Source: Isoetes taiwanensis (lineage: Eukaryota; Streptophyta; Lycopodiopsida; Isoetales; Isoetaceae). Taken from it: a DNA stretch of 64,000 bases. The position numbers and the translations under genes are program-made. The notes under the pieces are model-generated. The model made no database searches, was not told the DNA's origin, and saw nothing but the letters and a program-made list of their open reading frames with translations. Of this stretch, positions 60,184 to 64,000 are shown piece by piece. Position 1 is the first letter of the stretch; each line of letters begins with the position of its first letter. The stretch lies in the NCBI GenBank assembly GCA_021234155.1, contig JAJEKV010000017.1:17680372-17744371 (forward strand), in the 5' to 3' direction.

Positions 60184-60438
60184 CTATTTAAAAGAGCGAG
60201 CGCAATTCTGCAAGGTAAGGAAGAACTCCTCTAAATCTGGAGGGTGGAAAATCCGGGAAGGGGCAGGTTTAGGGAGGAGGAGTCGTCTAAGTTTGGGGGG
60301 AGGAGGAGGGGGGAGGAGAGGCTCGGGCATGCGACGTTTTGGCGTAGTGCAGCAATGGGGAGGGGGCGGATAGAGGGAGCTGCATTCCGCCGGAGCCTTT
60401 TTCTGCCCGCGGCCCGCTACAGGCATGTCGCTGCTCAT
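60184..60438 (-). CDS. SIAMESE-RELATED-like cyclin-dependent kinase inhibitor (intact copy)
   Basis: An 84-codon frame starts MSSDMPVAGRGQKKAPAECS, within the usual size of the plant SIAMESE-RELATED family. It has TPKRRMPEP (residues about 33-41), a proline stretch LLPPPPPPKLRR, a short basic linker, and the hallmark FHPPDLEEFFLTLQNC before the stop. The family binds CDK-cyclin complexes and restrains mitotic division. Compared with copy 1 it lacks the extra A that breaks that gene. Compared with 41803-42270 it shares the C-terminal motifs but not the N-terminus. The nearest upstream sequence on its strand carries no clear TATA box. An alternative explanation, a fortuitous proline-rich frame in a GC-rich repeat, is made less likely by conservation of the same peptide in three copies. 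Confidence 0.65.
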   Translation of the reverse strand: MSSDMPVAGRGQKKAPAECSSLYPPPPHCCTTPKRRMPEPLLPPPPPPKLRRLLLPKPAPSRIFHPPDLEEFFLTLQNCARSFK

Positions 60439-60704
60439 TTTTTGGAGGCCTCCATTGCGTTTGGGTTTTATAAGTTACCCCGACAAACCCGACCCCACAG
60501 CGTTGTTAAGTTGCTTCACACGCTTTGTTCCGGCGCGTCCTTTTTGTGGCTTCATCTACGCCATACGTGGCCCTCGTCGCCACACTTATTTCAACCACCT
60601 AATCGCTTATGCCTACAATATAGGGTACCCGTAGCAAATGCATGGTTACAAATTTTCACAATAAATGTTATTATGGTCTCGTATTTCCAAGTTACTATCG
60701 TGTA

Positions 60705-62029
60705 TCGCCGCTGAATAGTTCTGTTGGGTGTATTATCGTTTCGGGTGTATTAAAATTATTTTGGGCCATTGGATGCTGGCATATGCCACAGCATATGCCA
60801 TGGGGCGAATTTGGAGCCCTCAAACACAAGTCAAGATGGGGTCAACGATGGGGGCCCACCTTGCTTGACTTACCCCTAACATTTGATTAAACCATTGAAA
60901 AAATATCATGCTTCACAATTAGCAGCCAAACAAGAATATTAAACACTGAAAATAGAGAATGATGAGCCTGGGGAGTCGAACCCCAGTAGAAGTTCCGACG
61001 CTCATCCAGGCATACTAGGAATCCCACAAGAGGGATGCGTAGTATGCTTAGGGGCCGAAGCCCTGCCAGGTTTGAAGAACACCTGCTGAACAACACCAGA
61101 TTTGAAGAACACTTGCTCAAGAAGCCACCCAAATCCTGCAAAAAAAACTTTGAATCAGTTGGGCGTTTCCCTAAGAGCTCCATGGAGACCCAAGAAGCAA
61201 GGCTTCTGAAACAAGCTGTGAACCTTTTGAAGCAAAACGATGGGAAAACCTCAAGACTTGTTTTGCAGAAAGAGCTCATATCCAGATCTGTCAAACCAGT
61301 TAGGATTATGTGCTTGCCCCAGCGAAACCCCAAACCTAGTACCTGCACAATAAAGAACAACCAACCAAAAAAAAAACCCCACACGCACAACCTGTGTTGT
61401 TAAGAAAAGAACTGAGAGGGATGGCTATGGCTGCCTTGTGTTAAGAGTAGCAGAGCACAGGGACGCCATAAACAGTGATCAGATGCCACACAAGTTTTCC
61501 ACCAATTCATTTTCCCCCTGAAGACAAGGTGCAGAAGCTCACTGCCATCGCCTTTCCACCACCAAGCCGAAATCGGCTTTCAAATGAGGATAAGAACATG
61601 CCCTCTTTCTTTCAAACCACCATCAGAAATGAAACAAAAAGGACTAAAAGCAAGCAACAATTCCTACAGAGCTGTGTTAGGCTGTGTTCGGTTCCATCAG
61701 GCTGGAAACCCCAACATGCAACTGTGGCAGACTCACACACCCCTGTGGCTGGAGCGTGCCTTCCAGCAGAAGCCTAGGCGCCGTCAAGAATAGGCTAAAA
61801 CTGAAGCAAATCGACACCTATCTAGCCAGGAATAGCAGCATGCGCCATCTGCGGCCCGCCCAAGTGAAGCGCAGCCCTCCCGACCACACAAACGCACGAA
61901 TCCAAAACCCTAGATTCCCCTGTTTAGAATCTTGGATGCCAGCGTCAGCTTATACTGTATTTACATACGAATACAACATCAAACCATGCAAAATCTTATG
62001 TTACAAAACTACGCTTTCTGATTTCGGCA
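60705..62029. mobile_element. 1.3-kb insertion in the duplicated unit, unclassified
   Basis: The flanking text TTACTAT-GTGTA / AGATTATACCCTCGCCC is contiguous in copy 1 (34319-34353), which defines the insertion. Inside, the minus strand at 60962-61008 reads GATGAGCG... CTGGGGTTCGACTCCCCAGG CTCATC. This is a perfect T-arm-like hairpin enclosed by complementary GATGAGC/GCTCATC ends, but at about 46 nt it is too short for a tRNA. The rest has no recognisable coding region (frames of 122, 130 and 167 codons lack motifs). No clear target-site duplication was found. Confidence 0.5.
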
Positions 62030-62071
62030 AGATTATACCCTCGCCCAATGGTGTTACTGTAGAAAAACATT

Positions 62072-62131
62072 CGTAAAAGAATTTAACGGTCATCTAGCCT
62101 TCACCACACATGGCCCTCAAATTCTTTTACG
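62072..62131. repeat. 22-bp inverted repeat (hairpin), copy 2
   Basis: Arms 62072-62093 and 62110-62131 are the counterparts of 34366-34425. The right arm is unchanged; the left arm has two substitutions that weaken pairing slightly. Confidence 0.8.
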
Positions 62132-62249
62132 ATGATGCCTGAGGACCAGGGTGTTATCGCCCTTAATGCCCATGTTCAAAGGTTTACAGAGCGAAAGAGA
62201 GGAGAAGGATTAGGGCAGTCGTTCACTTTCCAGAACAAAACCATCATTT

Positions 62250-62638
62250 TTGTTGGGTGCTAAATTTGATGATATGTTAGAAGAGTTTTCTAAAGTTAGC
62301 TCGATGTCAAAAGCAGCATCTGTATCAAAGATACAACAGAAGAGTAGCGAAGGTAAGAACAAAATAGGAAGGCCTCCTAGAAGAGTAGGAACTGCGAAAG
62401 AGGAGCAATGCAGGATGTTCAAAGGAGCTTTGTGCCATTGCAAAGAAATCTCGTGATTCCTTCTGATGTCGATGTGTTGCCAATTAATTTCATCACTGTG
62501 TTGCCAGTTAATTTCATGACTTTGATACTGAATCTGAGTCAGATGTTGAAGAATCTAATAGAAAGAGAGATGGATATTTCAAGAATGGCGCTAACTATGA
62601 AGAAGGTCCATGATTTGCTTTATATTGACATTTTAAGT
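62250..62638 (+). pseudogene. Hypothetical frame in duplicated unit, copy 2
   Basis: Starts LGAKFDDMLEEFSKVSSMSK and continues SKIQQKSSEGKNKIGRPPRR before a stop at 62454. It has a four-residue insertion relative to copy 1. Further on, FDTESESDVEESNRKRDGYF is readable in another frame. An in-place 24-bp duplication, (A)TTAATTTCAT... TGTTGCCA, lies at about 62480-62518. Family unknown. Confidence 0.3.
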
Positions 62639-62935
62639 AATAATTATTGTGATATTCAATGGATACTAATAATCATTGTAATGTTCAAGTGTTCACATGT
62701 TCTAGGACACGATAAGGATTAATTCATCATAAGACCCTTTAATGGATGTTATGAGGGAGAGAGAGTATAAAATTTGGCCCAGACCCTAGGACGTTATGAG
62801 AGGGAGGGATAGAGAGGGAGGGAGGGAGGAAGGGAGTATATAAAATTTGGACCAGTCAAATGTTATTAGTTGGTAACAACTTCAATCAACAATTGAGATT
62901 AGTTCTCAGCCTATAAACCCGAGAACTAGGGCATT

Positions 62936-63145
62936 AAGAGAGGGATAACACTCCGGAACGAGGGTGTTATGCCCTAGGTAAGAGAGGAATAACACCATGG
63001 AACGAGGGTGTTATGCCCTATTATAATTAACAATCGAGGGCTGGGGACTGGAACGAGGGTGTTATGCCCTAGGTAAGAGAGGAATAACACCATGGAACGA
63101 GGGTGTTATATGCCCTATTATAACAATCGAGGGCGGATGCCCAAG
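62936..63145. repeat. Expanded GGTGTTATGCCC hairpin-motif block
   Basis: Four copies of GAACGAGGGTGTTAT(AT)GCCCT occur at about 62957, 63001, 63051 and 63095. The pair structure present once in copy 1 (35229-35290) is here directly duplicated with a period of about 94 bp. Confidence 0.75.
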
Positions 63146-63884
63146 ATTGTTAGAGTCGGGCATAAACACCCAAGTTCTCGTGTGTTATCTGCCTTAACAA
63201 ACTGGGCACGAGAGTTTTATTGTGGTTTTCTGGTGATTTCCATAACACGCTAAGTGTTTGTGGTCATTTGGCATAACAAACTAGGTGTTTATGCGCCTTT
63301 ATTGGTGTTACTAGTGGATAACGCCACTGCAACCACCACTGCAACCAACAACTGAGATTTGATCTCTGCTATAAAACTTGAGGGCTAGGTTGTGAAGGAG
63401 CACGCAAAAATGGAGGTAGAGTAGCCTTTCTGTTTGACAATACTCTGGAGGAGTAGCTATGGTCAAAGGGAATACACGCAAGGCTATCTAGAAATAGTTC
63501 AAATCAAAGGACCTATAATGGCAACATTGTTCTTCTTTAACTATCGCAACTGCAGTGATATTGTTCTATTGTTGGGACAATTTGAACGTACACGGATACA
63601 CTATATGTATACGTGTAAAAATACTATCTATCTATGTAGGTACTAGGTTCTTCATGAAGCGTGAATTGCACATATACTATTAATACAATCGCTAGTAGCA
63701 TCCATTTGCTAGACTTAAAGTAGTGTTGATTTACTTTAAGAATGTCCTGGACACTAACATTGCCTTCATTCTTATTTTCCTTCAAGATAGAACAAGTAGA
63801 CTAACTCTGCAGCTAGGTTGCAGTAGTTACTTTCTGCAATTATATTACTCTACAGAACAAAACGATGTAAGAAGAGATGAAAAA

Positions 63885-64000
63885 TAGAATATCGAAATTT
63901 CAAGTATTCAGTACCCTCTTACTTCCGTTCAACCTTACTTCCGTTCAGGTCACGTCAATTTTACAATAAGTAGCATTGGTCTCTCTCTGCGCGCAACACA
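63885..64000. repeat. Repeat edge matching the 3' flank of the ORF at 41803
   Basis: CTTACTTCCGTTCAGGTCAC ... TGCGCGCAACACA matches 41516-41578. A partial doubling (TTACTTCCGTTCAACC then TTACTTCCGTTCAGG) precedes it. In the other location the block lies downstream of a SIAMESE-RELATED-like ORF. Confidence 0.7.

Larger units (their letters stand above)
60053..63884. repeat. Large duplicated unit, copy 2 (with insertion)
   Basis: Matches 33630-36106 in the same order and orientation. It is interrupted by a 1.3-kb insertion at 60705-62029 that is absent from copy 1. It contains an intact SIAMESE-RELATED-like ORF (60184-60438, minus), the 22-bp hairpin (62072-62131), the hypothetical frame at 62250 and an expanded GGTGTTATGCCC block. 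Its left edge abuts the Gypsy element. Confidence 0.8.

Noticed and set aside
60962-61008. Functional tRNA gene
   Set aside because: The T-arm and an acceptor-like stem are present, but D and anticodon arms do not fit in 46 nt.

Overview
This window is nuclear DNA of a land plant with a large, repeat-rich genome. The plant calls rest on a SIAMESE-RELATED-type cell-cycle inhibitor, a pentatricopeptide-repeat (PPR) pseudogene, a solanesyl-diphosphate-synthase-type pseudogene with a transit-peptide-like start, GT-AG introns, a PIF/Harbinger transposon, plant L1-type LINEs and a Ty3/Gypsy remnant. A fern or another non-flowering lineage would fit the genome style, but nothing seen here fixes the species. 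Genes are sparse; most of the sequence is transposon debris and anonymous non-coding DNA.

Layout. 0-2.6 kb: anonymous DNA with a 57-bp tandem duplication and a foldback element. 2.6-7 kb: a broken, spliced gene with a ParB-like stretch and a methyltransferase-like stretch, interrupted by a 5'-truncated LINE. 2.6-16 kb: five short arrays of imperfect palindromes spaced about 57-69 bp apart. 16.2-18 kb: an unrecognised decayed coding region on the minus strand. 21-21.9 kb: a LINE 3' end. 23.1-24.4 kb: a solanesyl diphosphate synthase pseudogene. 25.5-29.7 kb: a decayed near full-length LINE plus two LINE fragments. 33.6-36.1 kb and 60.05-63.9 kb: two copies of one large duplicated unit, each carrying a SIAMESE-RELATED-like gene on the minus strand. 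A third, diverged copy of that gene lies at 41.8-42.3 kb. 37-38.1 kb: a PPR pseudogene. 43-54.2 kb: a nest of L1-type LINEs with (GA)n tracts, a 4.6-kb PIF/Harbinger element (44.27-48.89 kb) and a SINE. 54.5-55.1 kb: another LINE 3' end. 56.3-60.05 kb: the 3' part of a Ty3/Gypsy element.

How it fits together. Two LINE families dominate. Family A ends in a conserved block (GGTCCCATAGG...GGACGATAAAA) followed by a different microsatellite in each copy. Family B is joined to (GA)n tracts. The Harbinger element sits inside such a (GA)n tract. The genes with some claim to function are the SIAMESE-RELATED-like ORFs at 41803-42270 and 60184-60438; the Harbinger Myb-like ORF is also largely open. All other protein-coding regions recognised carry stops or frameshifts.

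Limits: homology calls come from reading motifs by eye. No search, alignment or expression data were available, and boundaries of decayed elements are approximate.
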